In this document: piece by piece, positions 6,723 to 6,950 of the stretch
Position numbering within the stretch: position 1 is the first letter of the stretch
How the letters are laid out: each line of letters opens with the position of its first letter
Origin: an uncultured Eubacteriaceae bacterium
GTDB lineage: Bacteria; Bacillota; Clostridia; Lachnospirales; CAG-274
Reading direction: 5' to 3'
Assembly (NCBI GenBank): GCA_938042265.1
Contig: CALIRN010000006.1
Location: 1 to 6,950, forward strand
DNA length: 6,950 nt
The notes under the pieces: generated by a model
Told to the model about the DNA's origin: nothing
The model's input: the letters and a program-made list of their open reading frames with translations, nothing else
Databases searched by the model: none
Program-made: the position numbers and the translations under genes

Positions 6723-6750
6723 GGGCTATCGGCTTGTACGGTAGCCCTTT
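6723..6750 (+). terminator. Hairpin after flotillin with a short T-tail, weak terminator or attenuator
   Basis: GGGCTATCG (6723-6731) pairs with CGGTAGCCC (6739-6747) over nine base pairs including one G-U, with a 7-base loop. Only three T follow before AAGC, and the next gene's ribosome binding site starts eight bases after the T-tail. The GC-rich stem looks like a terminator, but the tail is poor, so partial read-through into the next gene is plausible. Confidence 0.55.
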
Positions 6751-6770
6751 AAGCTATAGGAGGTAATAGA

Positions 6771-6950
6771 ATGAAGATTTTACTTGTAAATGGAAGTCCA
6801 AAGGCAAAGGGATGTACCTATACGGCACTTTGCGAGGTGAAAAAGGGTATTGAGGAAACCGGTGCTGAGGCGGAGATATTTCATGTTACACAGACGGCAG
6901 GATGTATGGGCTGCGGTGCCTGTTCAAAGCTTGGCAGATGTGTTCAGGAG
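6771..6950 (+). CDS. NADPH-dependent FMN reductase/iron-sulfur flavoprotein family, N-terminal fragment (3' truncated by window edge)
   Basis: The first 60 residues of a flavodoxin-like redox protein (PF03358 family). The opening strand MKILLVNGSP is followed by the phosphate-binding loop GSPKAKGCTYTAL (8-20), which in this family grips the FMN phosphate. Four cysteines at 45, 48, 51 and 57 form CX2CX2CX5C, fitting the compact motif CX2CX2CX4-7C that binds a [4Fe-4S] cluster in methanogen iron-sulfur flavoproteins (Isf). By family knowledge such cytoplasmic proteins pass electrons between ferredoxin or NAD(P)H and small acceptors; the physiological acceptor here is unknown. The start is secure: a perfect AGGAGGT at 6758-6764 lies six bases before the ATG. 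It lies 59 bases after flotillin, separated by a weak terminator-like hairpin, so it may be transcribed alone or by read-through. The flavin half and any C-terminal domain are outside the window. Confidence 0.88.
   Translation, partial: MKILLVNGSPKAKGCTYTALCEVKKGIEETGAEAEIFHVTQTAGCMGCGACSKLGRCVQE

Overview
The window looks like the chromosome of a low-G+C Gram-positive bacterium, most likely class Clostridia (Bacillota). The evidence is AT-rich DNA with very AT-rich intergenic gaps, strong purine-rich Shine-Dalgarno sites 5-9 bases before the starts, sigma-A-type promoters, short hairpin terminators, and protein families common in gut and anaerobic Clostridia. This assignment is inferred from family recognition, not from a marker gene. 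No mobile element, CRISPR array, tRNA, rRNA or phage gene is visible.

Layout, left to right. (1) Bases 1-2274, plus strand: the C-terminal end of one ABC exporter half-transporter (cut by the left edge), followed after one base by a complete second half-transporter. The two probably form a heterodimeric type IV ABC exporter. (2) 2333-2390: a hairpin with A and T tracts on its two sides, a likely bidirectional terminator between convergent units. (3) 2485-4862, minus strand: an AI-2E/PerM-family membrane protein followed 50 bases later by an archaeal-type cofactor-independent phosphoglycerate mutase homologue (ApgM family). (4) 4863-5220: a 358-base divergent intergenic region. It holds a good minus-strand promoter, a roughly 180-base hairpin-rich leader for the AI-2E gene, and one or two plus-strand promoters with an inverted repeat for the next gene. 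(5) 5221-6711, plus strand: a full-length flotillin (SPFH domain plus long Ala/Glu-rich coiled coil). (6) After a hairpin with a weak T-tail, 6771 to the right edge: the N-terminal 60 residues of a flavodoxin-like NADPH-dependent FMN reductase/iron-sulfur flavoprotein with a compact CX2CX2CX5C motif.

How they work together: only the ABC pair is a clear functional unit. The AI-2E protein and ApgM share direction and may be co-transcribed, but no common pathway is evident. Flotillin organizes membrane domains and stands without an NfeD partner in the visible sequence. These are mostly ordinary housekeeping and envelope genes, and I do not see a convincing undescribed multi-gene system. The least explained sequence is the divergent intergenic region, with its structured leader on one strand and operator-like inverted repeats on the other.
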